Source: Oscillibacter sp. (lineage in GTDB: Bacteria > Bacillota > Clostridia > Oscillospirales > Oscillospiraceae). Taken from it: DNA of 64,000 bases. Shown here in pieces: positions 11,459 through 20,050 of this stretch (the first letter of the stretch is position 1; each line of letters opens with the position of its first letter). The stretch spans positions 1 to 64,000 of the forward strand of contig JAAWLO010000001.1 in assembly GCA_022797935.1 (NCBI GenBank). The letters run 5' to 3'. The notes beneath the pieces were generated by a model. That model saw nothing but the letters and a program-made list of their open reading frames with translations, had not been told where the DNA came from and made no database searches. A program made the translations under genes and the position numbers.

Positions 11459-12652
11459 TTACTTGATAGCGCCCAAATCGTTCAGCGTGATATTGGAAAC
11501 GGCGGGCATCTGGGAGATGTCGTCGGACACCGTGATCTTGCCATCGAACATATCCTTCACCAGGGCCTTATAGTCGTCCTGGGTGAAGCCTTCACCCCAC
11601 AGCGTGGTCTCCATAGGCAGAAGGACATAGTTGGCGTCCGGATCGTCGCCGGAAACCAGGCCCAGGGCCTCGGCCTTGCCGCCGTAGTTGGCGAAGTTGC
11701 CCGCGGCTACCTCGTCCAGCATGTGCTTAACGGTAGCGCCCAGACCCTTCATGGCGGAAGTCAGCGTCACACCCTCGCCGTAGCCAGCGTCCAGCGTGAA
11801 GCTCTGGTCCACGTCCACACCGATCACCTTGGTGCCAGGAACCTTGGCAGCCGCCTCACCAGCGGAAGTGCAGATACCGCCACCGCAGGCGAAGACCGCC
11901 TGGACGCCCAGGTTCTGATACCAGTTGTCCATATAGGCCGTGATATCGGGGTCACCATTGAACTGGTTGCCATAGACATACTCAACCGTAGCATCCACGC
12001 CCAGCTCACCGGCGGCCGCGTCCACGCCCTGAACAAAGCCATAGCCGAAGCGCTGCACGGCGGGAACGGCCATGCCGCCCAGGTAGCCCAGGTGGGTGTA
12101 GCCCAGCTTCACGGCGGCGACGCCGGCCATGTAGCCGCAGAGCTCTTCCTTGTAGACGGCGCAGTACACGTTGCTGGGAACGCTGCCGCCCACGTCGTCC
12201 TCGCTGACGTCCAGGGCGATGAAGCTGATTTCGGGATAGCTATCGGCCACCTGCACGATGGTCTCGCCAAAGGCGAAGCCGGGCATGACGATGACGTTGT
12301 AGTCCTCGTCGGCGGCCTTCTCCACCATGGCCACGCGCTCGGCGGTGGAGTTACCGGCGGGCTTGTAATACGTAAACGTCACGCCGTTGGCCTCACACCA
12401 GGCCTTGCTGGCCTCGTAGGTGGTCTGGTTGAAGGACTGGTCGGTGATGTCGCCGTAGTCGGTAATCATGGCGACGCGGATGTCCGCTCCGCCCTCGTCG
12501 GGGGTATTGGCGGGCTCTTGCTGCTGGCTGTCGCCGCTGCTGCCGCTGTCACCGGAGCTGCCGCTGTCACCGGAGCTGCCGGAATCCCCGCCGCAGGCGG
12601 CCAGGGACAGGACCATCGCCAATGTCAGCAGGAGCGCAAAAAACTTCTTCAT
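11459..12652 (-). CDS. BMP family ABC transporter substrate-binding lipoprotein
   Basis: MKKFFALLLTLAMVLSLAACGG lipobox, BMP-family VAMITDYGDITDQSFNQTTYEA; followed by GSSGD repeats. Confidence 0.92.
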   Translation of the reverse strand: MKKFFALLLTLAMVLSLAACGGDSGSSGDSGSSGDSGSSGDSQQQEPANTPDEGGADIRVAMITDYGDITDQSFNQTTYEASKAWCEANGVTFTYYKPAGNSTAERVAMVEKAADEDYNVIVMPGFAFGETIVQVADSYPEISFIALDVSEDDVGGSVPSNVYCAVYKEELCGYMAGVAAVKLGYTHLGYLGGMAVPAVQRFGYGFVQGVDAAAGELGVDATVEYVYGNQFNGDPDITAYMDNWYQNLGVQAVFACGGGICTSAGEAAAKVPGTKVIGVDVDQSFTLDAGYGEGVTLTSAMKGLGATVKHMLDEVAAGNFANYGGKAEALGLVSGDDPDANYVLLPMETTLWGEGFTQDDYKALVKDMFDGKITVSDDISQMPAVSNITLNDLGAIK

Positions 12653-12801
12653 TGGAATCAACCTTCCTTTTCAAAATTCCCTTCCCCGTTCCAAAGACCG
12701 GGAAGGTGGACTCATTATACCATATTCTCCGGCAATTTCAACCGGATTCCGAAATTCTTTTCCAGGAGTTCATAATTTCCACAAAGCCGCTCCGGACAGC
12801 C

Positions 12802-13521
12802 TCAGCCCTTCCGCGCCATTTCCACGGCGGTTTCCAAGGCAATTTCCATCATCTGGCGGAAGCTGGTCTGCCGCTCCGCCGGGGAAAGCTCCTCTTTTGT
12901 CACAAGGCTGTCCGAGATGGTGCACATAGCCAGCGCCCGCTTCCCTGCCTCGGCGGCGTTGCAGTAGAGGGCCGCCGCTTCCATCTCCACGGCCAGCACG
13001 CCCATGCGGGCCCAGTCCAGGCCGCCGCCTTTCTCCTTATAAAACACGTCGGAGCTCACCAGGTTCCCCACCGGGGGCTCCACCCCCAGGCGGCGGGCCA
13101 CGGCCACAGCCGTCTCCAGCAGGGTGAAGTCCGCAATGGGGGCAAAGGTACCGCTCAGGCCATACTGATGGGCATACCGGGAGTCCGTGCAGGCTCCCTG
13201 GGCCATAACCACATCCCGCAGCTTCAGCTTGGGGGAAACCGCTCCGGCACTGCCAATGCGGATGATGTTGTCCACATCATAGAAGTGAAAGAGTTCATAG
13301 GAGTAGATGCCAATACTGGGCATTCCCATGCCGGAGGCCATGACGGACACCGGCGTGCCCCGGTAACTGCCGGTATAACCCTGGATGCCCCGGACGTTGT
13401 TCACCAGCCTGGCCTCCTCCAGGAAAGTCTCGGCAATAAACTTCGCCCGCAGGGGGTCGCCGGGCATCAGTACCGTTTTCGCAAAAGCGCCCTGAGGAGC
13501 TTCGTTGTGCGGCGTACCCAT
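12802..13521 (-). CDS. deoD: Purine-nucleoside phosphorylase
   Basis: MGTPHNEAPQGAFAKTVLMPGDPLRAKFIAETFLE, GIYSYELFHFYDVDNIIRIGSAGAV, VEMEAAALY. Confidence 0.95.
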   Translation of the reverse strand: MGTPHNEAPQGAFAKTVLMPGDPLRAKFIAETFLEEARLVNNVRGIQGYTGSYRGTPVSVMASGMGMPSIGIYSYELFHFYDVDNIIRIGSAGAVSPKLKLRDVVMAQGACTDSRYAHQYGLSGTFAPIADFTLLETAVAVARRLGVEPPVGNLVSSDVFYKEKGGGLDWARMGVLAVEMEAAALYCNAAEAGKRALAMCTISDSLVTKEELSPAERQTSFRQMMEIALETAVEMARKG

Positions 13522-13525
13522 ACCG

Positions 13526-14191
13526 TCAGCCCTCCTGGGCCTTGACGGCCTTCACAATACGGCTGGTTCCCAGGCGGGACGCGCCCAGATTAATGAAATC
13601 CTCCGCGTCCTTCAGGTCGGCAATGCCGCCGGCCGCCTTGATCTTCACATTGGGGCCCACATGCTTGGCGAAAAGGGCCACATCCTCCCGGGTGGCTCCG
13701 CCGCCGCCGAAGCCGGTGGAGGTCTTGATATACTCCGCTCCAGAGGCCGTGACAATTTCACACATCTTGATTTTCTCCTCGTCTGTAAGGAGGCAGCACT
13801 CGATGATGACCTTCAGCAGCTTGCCCTTGCAGGCGTCCTTGATGGCCTTGATTTCCGCCAGGATGTCGTCCCAGCGCCGGTCCTTCACCCAGCCGATATT
13901 GATGACCATATCCACTTCCGCCGCGCCGTTGTCTACCGCGTCGCCAGCCATGAAGCATTTAGCGGCTGTCGTATCATAGCCGTTGGGAAACCCAATAACC
14001 GTGCAGATGGGCAGCTTGCCGTCCACATACTCCGCCGCCTGCTTCACATAGCTGGCTGGAATACAGACGCTGGCACAGTGATACTTCATTCCATCATCAC
14101 AAAGAGCTTGGATTTCCGTCCAGGTAGCTCCCTGGGTCAGGACAGTGTGGTCGCATTTGGCCAGGATTTCTTTCAGGTCCATTTCAGTCAT
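13526..14191 (-). CDS. deoC: Deoxyribose-phosphate aldolase
   Basis: [45 protein letters not shown]. Confidence 0.96.
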   Translation of the reverse strand: MTEMDLKEILAKCDHTVLTQGATWTEIQALCDDGMKYHCASVCIPASYVKQAAEYVDGKLPICTVIGFPNGYDTTAAKCFMAGDAVDNGAAEVDMVINIGWVKDRRWDDILAEIKAIKDACKGKLLKVIIECCLLTDEEKIKMCEIVTASGAEYIKTSTGFGGGGATREDVALFAKHVGPNVKIKAAGGIADLKDAEDFINLGASRLGTSRIVKAVKAQEG

Positions 14192-14537
14192 CTCCTTTAG
14201 TGTTGTATAAACAGTCTCTTCTTTCTATTTTAGCAAAATTTCCCCTTCCTGTCCAGCCTTCTTTTGTTTATTTTATGGAAATACGCATTTTAAATGATAG
14301 AAATCTGATAAAATTACCGCATAGCCGTCCCTCTGCAGCCAATCCCCCATCCCGCTATGCAGCCCGGAGGGGTCCGCTTCCGTCTCCGCCCTTGCCGCAG
14401 CCAGAAAGGAACCCGCCATTTTTGAGGAAATGGTCCTTCTTATTTTACGATCCTTCCCCTCTGATGCAGTATCCTTTGGCGAACATTACCGAAGACGGCT
14501 TCCCTTTCCGCTCCAATCTTCAGGATCAGCAAAGGAC

Positions 14538-14566
14538 TTGCAAAACCCGGTCCAGCGTGTTAAAAT
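14538..14566 (+). promoter_or_regulatory. Sigma-A-type promoter for secreted protease
   Basis: TTGCAA-17 nt-TAAAAT, 33 nt before the start codon. Confidence 0.6.
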
Positions 14567-14598
14567 AAGCTTTGAAATTTTTTTACGGAGGCTATCCC

Positions 14599-15840
14599 AT
14601 GAAAAAGCGAATTGCAGCCCTTCTCTGTACCCTGACGCTTCTGCTGGGTGCAGTTCCTATTGCCGGCGCTCTGGAGGGAGAATCCCAAAGAGCGGCAGAA
14701 ACCTTAGCGGCTATCGGCCTACTCGAAGCCGTTCCTGCCGCGGCCAGCCTGGAAGAGCCCTCCACCCGGGTCCAGGCCGCCGAGCTCCTTACCCGGCTTT
14801 ACGGCGTCACCCAGGCCCAGCGGGAGGTCAGCGCGCAGGACTACGCCATTGACCAGGGCTGGCTCACCGTCACCGGCCAGCAGCAGGAGCCCATCCCCGC
14901 CAATGAAATCTGCGCCGCCCTTCTTCGCCAGCTTGGATGGGAGGATGTGGAGGAGGCCTCCGCGCATCTCCTTGCCCGCCGTCTTGGTCTGGTCTACCAG
15001 AATTATGAAGGTCCCTTAACCCAGGGCGAGCTGTTCCAGCTGGTGCGGGACTCCCTGACCTATCCCGATACCAAAGGCGTCACCGCCGCCCAGCGGCTGG
15101 TGGACAAGGGCATCGCCTCTCAGGCCGCTGTGAAAGCCCAGGGCTTGTTGGACGAGGAATTTTCCGCCCGGCAGATTGCGGACCGGTACCTGACCACAGC
15201 CTTCTGTCTGGATACCTACTACACAGAGTCCCATTATCAGCGCGGCATCCCAGATAACGGCGGCAGCGGTTTCTTCATCTCCGAAGACGGACTGGCTGTC
15301 ACCAACTACCATACCATTGACGAAGCCGTCCGGGCCACCGCCCAGCTCATCACCGGCGAGACCTATGAGGTAACAGAAGTGGTGGCCTATGACCGGGAAA
15401 TCGATTTTGCCATCCTTCGAATCTCTCGGACCTCCACGGAGGGAAAGGAGACCCCCTGCTTCGCCAGCCTGGATCTGGTGGAAAATGCGGAGCTCCATCC
15501 CGGCGACAAGGTTTACACTTTGGGCAATCCCCTGGGCCTGGGTCTGGCCATCAGCGACGGCATCATCAGCGCCGTGGACCGGGTGGTGGAAAACTTTGCC
15601 CTCCCCTGCATTATGAACACCGCCGACATCTCCAACGGAAGCAGCGGCGGCGCCCTGCTGAATATCCGCGGACGGGTAGTGGGCATCACTACCGGCGCTT
15701 ACAGCTACGGCAATAACATGTACATCGCCGTCCCTGTTACGCCCCTGCTGGAAGCCGACTGGGAAGCCGAGGGCATTTCCTTGGCCCAGGTGGCGGAGGA
15801 AGTGGACGCCGCCAAGGCTGCGGAGAAACAGCAGCGCTGA
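14599..15840 (+). CDS. Secreted trypsin-like (S1C/HtrA-type) serine protease with degenerate SLH-like N-terminal region
   Basis: Signal peptide MKKRIAALLCTLTLLLGAVPIAGA; TNYHTIDEA, REIDFAILRI, NGSSGGALLN triad motifs; start after GGAG. Confidence 0.88.
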   Translation: MKKRIAALLCTLTLLLGAVPIAGALEGESQRAAETLAAIGLLEAVPAAASLEEPSTRVQAAELLTRLYGVTQAQREVSAQDYAIDQGWLTVTGQQQEPIPANEICAALLRQLGWEDVEEASAHLLARRLGLVYQNYEGPLTQGELFQLVRDSLTYPDTKGVTAAQRLVDKGIASQAAVKAQGLLDEEFSARQIADRYLTTAFCLDTYYTESHYQRGIPDNGGSGFFISEDGLAVTNYHTIDEAVRATAQLITGETYEVTEVVAYDREIDFAILRISRTSTEGKETPCFASLDLVENAELHPGDKVYTLGNPLGLGLAISDGIISAVDRVVENFALPCIMNTADISNGSSGGALLNIRGRVVGITTGAYSYGNNMYIAVPVTPLLEADWEAEGISLAQVAEEVDAAKAAEKQQR

Positions 15841-15870
15841 AATTTTTCGAAGATTTTTCCGGATTAACCC

Positions 15871-15899
15871 TTGAAAACAGGACAGACTTATGGTAACAT
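15871..15899 (+). promoter_or_regulatory. Sigma-A-type promoter for secG
   Basis: TTGAAA-17 nt-TAACAT upstream of secG. Confidence 0.6.
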
Positions 15900-15957
15900 T
15901 GTATGTTGTCAAATACTTCTCACGCATGGCGTGATGGAATTTTGGAGGTTGAACGAT

Positions 15958-16191
15958 TTGCTGAAGTTGATTATTACCATCTTACAACTCCTCTGCGGCC
16001 TGGCCATCATTCTGGTGGTGCTGTTCCAGTCCGGTAAGAGCGCCGGGCTCTCCGGTGCGATCGGCGGCGTAGCGGACTCCTTCCTGGCGAAGAACAAGGC
16101 CAAAACGATGGACGCCAAATTGGCCCGGGCTACGAAGTGGGTGGGTGCAGCGTTCCTGATTTTGACTATGGTACTGCTCATTTTGGGCTGA
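15958..16191 (+). CDS. secG: Preprotein translocase subunit SecG
   Basis: LVVLFQSGKSAGLSGAIGGVADSFLAKNKAKTMDAKLARATKW; probable TTG start after TGGAGG. Confidence 0.9.
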   Translation: MLKLIITILQLLCGLAIILVVLFQSGKSAGLSGAIGGVADSFLAKNKAKTMDAKLARATKWVGAAFLILTMVLLILG

Positions 16192-16206
16192 ACCGGCACA
16201 ACAAGA

Positions 16207-16241
16207 AGTCCCTCCCTGAAGTGGGGAGGGATTTTTCTTTT
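16207..16241 (+). terminator. Intrinsic terminator after secG
   Basis: TCCCTCCctgaagtgGGGAGGGATTTTTCTTTTT. Confidence 0.8.
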
Positions 16242-16279
16242 TAAGCTTCCAAACGAACGAAAAATTTTTCGAAATTTTC

Positions 16280-16319
16280 AGAACAAGCGTTTGCTTTTTC
16301 TTTTCGCCTGTGTTATACT
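16280..16319 (+). promoter_or_regulatory. lexA promoter with LexA box overlapping the -35
   Basis: AGAACAAGCGTTTGCT (GAAC-N4-GTTY) at 16280-16295; TTGCTT (16291)-17 nt-TATACT (16314). Confidence 0.7.
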
Positions 16320-16358
16320 AGAGAAAATCAGCCGCAATCTTCAGACAAGGAGGTTATT

Positions 16359-16949
16359 ATGGAACAGCTTACGCACATGCAGCAAAAAATTTACGATTAC
16401 ATCGTCTCCTGTATCCAAACCCAGGGCTATCCCCCTTCTGTACGGGAAATCGGCAACGCGGTGGGATTGAAATCCCCCTCCACGGTCCATTTCCATCTCA
16501 AACACCTGGAAGCCGCCGGTGTCATTGCCAAAGGAGCCGGAAAAGGGCGGGCCATTGCCCTCACCGCCCCCGCTGCTCCCAAAAATCATATCCCCATTGT
16601 GGGAAACGTAGCGGCCGGCACGCCCATTCTGGCTGAAGAGTGCATCGACGATTACGTTCTGTTCGACGTGGGTGGGCGGGAAAGCGAATACTTCGCTCTC
16701 CGGGTCCGTGGGGACTCCATGATTAAGGCCGGCATTTTCAATGGCGACCTGGTCATTGTTCACCGGCAGGCCACCGCTTATCAAGGCGAAATCATCGTGG
16801 CCCTGCTGGACAACGAAGCCACTGTAAAGCGCCTTTCCCTGCGGGATGGCCGCATCTGGCTGATGCCCGAAAACGACGACTACTCCCCCATTGACGGCAC
16901 CTTTGCCCGCATTCTGGGAACCGTCACCGCTCTGGTGCGGCAGTACTGA
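16359..16949 (+). CDS. lexA: LexA SOS repressor
   Basis: QQKIYDYIVSCIQTQGYPPSVREIGNAVGLKSPSTVHFHLKHLE; VGNVAAGTPILAEE cleavage site; RGDSMIKAGIFNGDLVIV. Confidence 0.97.
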   Translation: MEQLTHMQQKIYDYIVSCIQTQGYPPSVREIGNAVGLKSPSTVHFHLKHLEAAGVIAKGAGKGRAIALTAPAAPKNHIPIVGNVAAGTPILAEECIDDYVLFDVGGRESEYFALRVRGDSMIKAGIFNGDLVIVHRQATAYQGEIIVALLDNEATVKRLSLRDGRIWLMPENDDYSPIDGTFARILGTVTALVRQY

Positions 16950-17028
16950 AGCCGCCCTGTCCCCAGATGCCTTTTGGCTGCAAACATAATCTCTTCTGTC
17001 TCTCCGGAGCAGCCGGTAACCTGCAGAT

Positions 17029-17062
17029 AAAAAAGCTGGAGCCCCTTGGCTCCAGCTTTTTT
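17029..17062. terminator. Bidirectional intrinsic terminator between lexA and the motility operon
   Basis: AAAAAAGCTGGAGCCccttGGCTCCAGCTTTTTT, symmetric A/T tracts. Confidence 0.9.
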
Positions 17063-17066
17063 CTGT

Positions 17067-17240
17067 TTATGCGTAAGTGTCGATATACTGGCCCAGGCTG
17101 GGGGTGGGGGGAAGCATTTCCAGCTCACCCATAGCCTGCTGTTCCATATCCGACATCACATTCTTCTGCAAAGACATGGAATACTGCATTGCCAGCCGCG
17201 CCGAGCTCATCTGCATAGAAGCAAGGGCTACGTCGTTCAT
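17067..17240 (-). CDS. YjfB-family putative motility protein (57 aa; below the ORF-track cutoff)
   Basis: MNDVALASMQMSSARLAMQYSMSLQKNVMSDMEQQAMGELEMLPPTPSLGQYIDTYA read directly; GGAGG RBS, start overlaps csrA stop. Confidence 0.85.
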   Translation of the reverse strand: MNDVALASMQMSSARLAMQYSMSLQKNVMSDMEQQAMGELEMLPPTPSLGQYIDTYA

Positions 17241-17500
17241 TCCTCAAGGCCCTCCTTTCCCTTGTTTTTTGCTGGAGGCACGGGCTTAAGCAGCCCAAGC
17301 AGCTCACTGGGCGCTGCCTCCTCCGCTGCGGAATCCCGGTTTGCCGCGGTGGCGTCCAGCAGTTCGCTGCGGAGGATGGGTACCTCCTGCGGTGCCGAGA
17401 TGGCCAGGCGAACCCGGCCGCCCTCTATGGATACCACGCTGATGGAGATCTCCTCTCCGATGATCACGGACTCACCAGGTTTACGCTGTAAAATCAGCAA
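17237..17500 (-). CDS. csrA: Carbon storage regulator CsrA (with C-terminal extension)
   Basis: MLILQRKPGESVIIGEEISISVVSIEGGRVRLAISAPQEVPILRSEL. Confidence 0.95.
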   Translation of the reverse strand: MLILQRKPGESVIIGEEISISVVSIEGGRVRLAISAPQEVPILRSELLDATAANRDSAAEEAAPSELLGLLKPVPPAKNKGKEGLEE

Positions 17501-17949
17501 AGCACGGCCTCCTCCCCGCGGCTAAACTCAGCCAAGGGATGCCGCATTTCGTAATGCTCCATGATAACCTGACGGGCCTCCCGGGTCTCCGGATGGATCA
17601 CCAGAGGGCATTTCAAGTTCACCGTACTGGCAGATACCGGGTTCTTCACGGCGCAAAGCACATAGAATCCCAGATCCCCCACCTCTTCTACGCCAAACTG
17701 CCGCAGCTCCGCCTTCGTCAATTCCGGCGCGTAATCCGGCTTCAGCGAGAAGGGGTCCAGCACCACGAAGGCCAGGGCCGGAGTCGCCACGCTTTGAAGA
17801 CACAGCATGCTCCCTCCGCCGCCTTCGAAAGGCAGAAGCAGGAAGGCATGCTCTTCATCAAAACCAAAGAGCCCCGCCGGGAAACGGATGACATCCTTTT
17901 CCTCGTACTCCACATTCCCGAAATACTTACTCTGTAATTCTGCCGTCAT
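17494..17949 (-). CDS. fliW: Flagellar assembly factor FliW
   Basis: DVIRFPAGLFGFDEEHAFLLLP, LSASTVNLKCPLVIHPETREARQVI-type FliW signature, next to csrA. Confidence 0.95.
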   Translation of the reverse strand: MTAELQSKYFGNVEYEEKDVIRFPAGLFGFDEEHAFLLLPFEGGGGSMLCLQSVATPALAFVVLDPFSLKPDYAPELTKAELRQFGVEEVGDLGFYVLCAVKNPVSASTVNLKCPLVIHPETREARQVIMEHYEMRHPLAEFSRGEEAVLC

Positions 17950-18554
17950 GCCTGCAAATCCACCGGTTCATAATCCGGGTCGGCGGAGGGGGGCACGTAC
18001 AGAGGCCCGCCCACATATTTGATAATCACTTCCGGCTTCTGTTTTACGGAAATTTCAATGTCGCCAGGGATGAATTCAAACTCCGTCTTGTTAATCCGCC
18101 AATCGAAATTCAATTTATCCATCTCGTAGCGGATATTCATCTCCGCCGGGTCCCACGTGATTTCCGGCCCCGCCTTGGGGATAAAATCTAATCCGGGCTG
18201 GCTGTACATCTCTGTGCTGATGGCCGTTTTGGCCAGCTGAGCCTGGACATCCTCGCCAATTTTTGCCTTCAAGTACAGCTCTCCTTCCTGCGCGAGAGCG
18301 GCGGTGGCCTGATAGGCAGCCTGCTGGCCCTTCTGAGCGCTCTGCTCAATGCTGGTGGTTGGGGAGGGAAGAATGGAATTACGCATCTCAAACGTATCCA
18401 CATTCAACTGAATCGGCCGGCTTTTGATGCTCAATCCGCCTTTGTCTCGAGAGACCTCCAGCTCTGCCGTTCCCTTGGTATACTGCAGCTGAGCGCGGGA
18501 GGTCCGCATTTCGATTTCAATGGGCACTCTGGTTATTTCAATCAACTGTTCCAT
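17946..18554 (-). CDS. YviE/DUF6470-like protein
   Basis: IEMRTSRAQLQYTKGTAELEVSRDKGGLSIKSRPIQLNVDTFEMRNSI; position between flgL and fliW as in Firmicutes. Confidence 0.8.
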   Translation of the reverse strand: MEQLIEITRVPIEIEMRTSRAQLQYTKGTAELEVSRDKGGLSIKSRPIQLNVDTFEMRNSILPSPTTSIEQSAQKGQQAAYQATAALAQEGELYLKAKIGEDVQAQLAKTAISTEMYSQPGLDFIPKAGPEITWDPAEMNIRYEMDKLNFDWRINKTEFEFIPGDIEISVKQKPEVIIKYVGGPLYVPPSADPDYEPVDLQA

Positions 18555-18601
18555 ACTGCATAGCGCACTCCTTCCTCATTGATTTTATTTCTATCTTTTT
18601 A

Positions 18602-20032
18602 TTAGAAATTCATATAATCCATTAAGCTTTGAGAGAGAACGCTGTTGCCCACCTTCAGGGCCGTGTCGTAGCAATACTTGGCAAACATATACTCCGAAAT
18701 CGCGGCCGCCGGGTCTGCATCCTCCAGAGCCAGGAACTGCTGCTCCAGGGATTCTGCCGTATCCGTCAGCTGGTCCACGTTGTCGTGGAGGAAGCTGGCC
18801 TCCGTATCCAGCTCTGCGTAACGCTGCTTCACCTTGCTGGACACATCCTCGAACTGATGCGCCAGGACCATGAACTCATCCCGTTCCGCGTCACTGGCAA
18901 ACTTGCCGCTGTCCGCATCGCAGTTCTGAAGAATCTGGCCCATGCGGTAGGTAACCGAAACAATATTATTGGGTACCTCCGCTTTGACGGTGCGGCTGTT
19001 GCCGTCCGCATCGGTCAACGTAATTTCCTTCTCCGTGGTGCCATAGCCGCCCAGGTAATAGATTCCCTGGAGTGCCACGTTGGACACGCTGGAGCCCACG
19101 ACCTCGCCGTCGACCTCCTTGTAGCCCAGGCCAATGTCCACGTACTTTTTCTCATCCTGCGTGAAGTACCGCAGCTTCTCCTGGTCCGCCGGATCCATGG
19201 AATCCACCGGTACGCCGCGATAATAGAGGGTCATGTCGGCCCGCTTCTCATCGTTCGTGCCGGTGCCGTCGATTTTCAGGTACTTATAAGCGCTGTTCTC
19301 GTTGTAGGCGGGATTTTCATTGGGAACGATCTCCGCGTCCGCAGCATCTTCAACCGGTTCACCATTCACATTCAGGTAATACTCGTTCCCAGGGCCATTC
19401 GGCTGGGTCAAATCCGCGTCGGGATTGATCTTCGCCACCCGCTCCGCTTCGTCTATATTATTGGTGGGCACGCCGCCTACGCCCAGGTACTGGAACGCCG
19501 CCGCGTAATCCGGATTGGTGGGGTCCTTCGCCGCCAGGGCCGGGTCGATATAGTCCGGATTCGTCCGGGTCTCCCAGGTGAAGGGAACGTTCAGCGTGTC
19601 CGCGCCGGAGAAGATATAGTTCTCACCATAGCGGCCATTCATGATCTGGGCGATGTTCTTGGCCTTGGCCACCATGGACTGGCCCAGGGCGTTCCGGCCC
19701 GACGCCGTGGAATCGCTGATGCCCCGCAGCAGCGACGTGAAAGTATTGTCATTGCTCACCGTGTCGATGTCCAGAGAGATTTCCGCCGACGCTTTCCAGG
19801 CCACGTCATACTTCCGGGCCACGGACTCGTTGACCGTCAGCTGGCTGCTGGTGCGCAGATAGGACCGGCGCAGCTGGAAGCAGCGGGTAGCCAGGGCGGG
19901 GTCCTCGGCGTAGGTATTGAAATTCCGGCCGGTGAGGACCTTGTTCATGCTGTTGCTCATGTTGAAACCGGAACGGTTCAGGTTATAACGGTAACCCTTC
20001 AGCGTACCGATTGTGGTCATACGTGGTATCAT
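18602..20032 (-). CDS. flgL: Flagellar hook-associated protein FlgL, enlarged variable domain
   Basis: N-term MTTIGTLKGYRYNLNRSGFNMSNSMNKVLTGRNFNTYAEDPALATR; C-term LFxQSLMDYMNF-like flagellin-type end. Confidence 0.9.
   Translation of the reverse strand: MIPRMTTIGTLKGYRYNLNRSGFNMSNSMNKVLTGRNFNTYAEDPALATRCFQLRRSYLRTSSQLTVNESVARKYDVAWKASAEISLDIDTVSNDNTFTSLLRGISDSTASGRNALGQSMVAKAKNIAQIMNGRYGENYIFSGADTLNVPFTWETRTNPDYIDPALAAKDPTNPDYAAAFQYLGVGGVPTNNIDEAERVAKINPDADLTQPNGPGNEYYLNVNGEPVEDAADAEIVPNENPAYNENSAYKYLKIDGTGTNDEKRADMTLYYRGVPVDSMDPADQEKLRYFTQDEKKYVDIGLGYKEVDGEVVGSSVSNVALQGIYYLGGYGTTEKEITLTDADGNSRTVKAEVPNNIVSVTYRMGQILQNCDADSGKFASDAERDEFMVLAHQFEDVSSKVKQRYAELDTEASFLHDNVDQLTDTAESLEQQFLALEDADPAAAISEYMFAKYCYDTALKVGNSVLSQSLMDYMNF
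19226..19561 (-). repeat. Degenerate NP..YL..DGxP protein repeats in FlgL
   Basis: NPDYAAAFQYLGVGGVPTNNIDEA / NPDADLTQPNGPGNEYYLNVNGEPVEDAADA / NPAYNENSAYKYLKIDGTGTNDEKRA. Confidence 0.7.
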
Positions 20033-20050
20033 GAAAGCTCCTCCTTAAAA

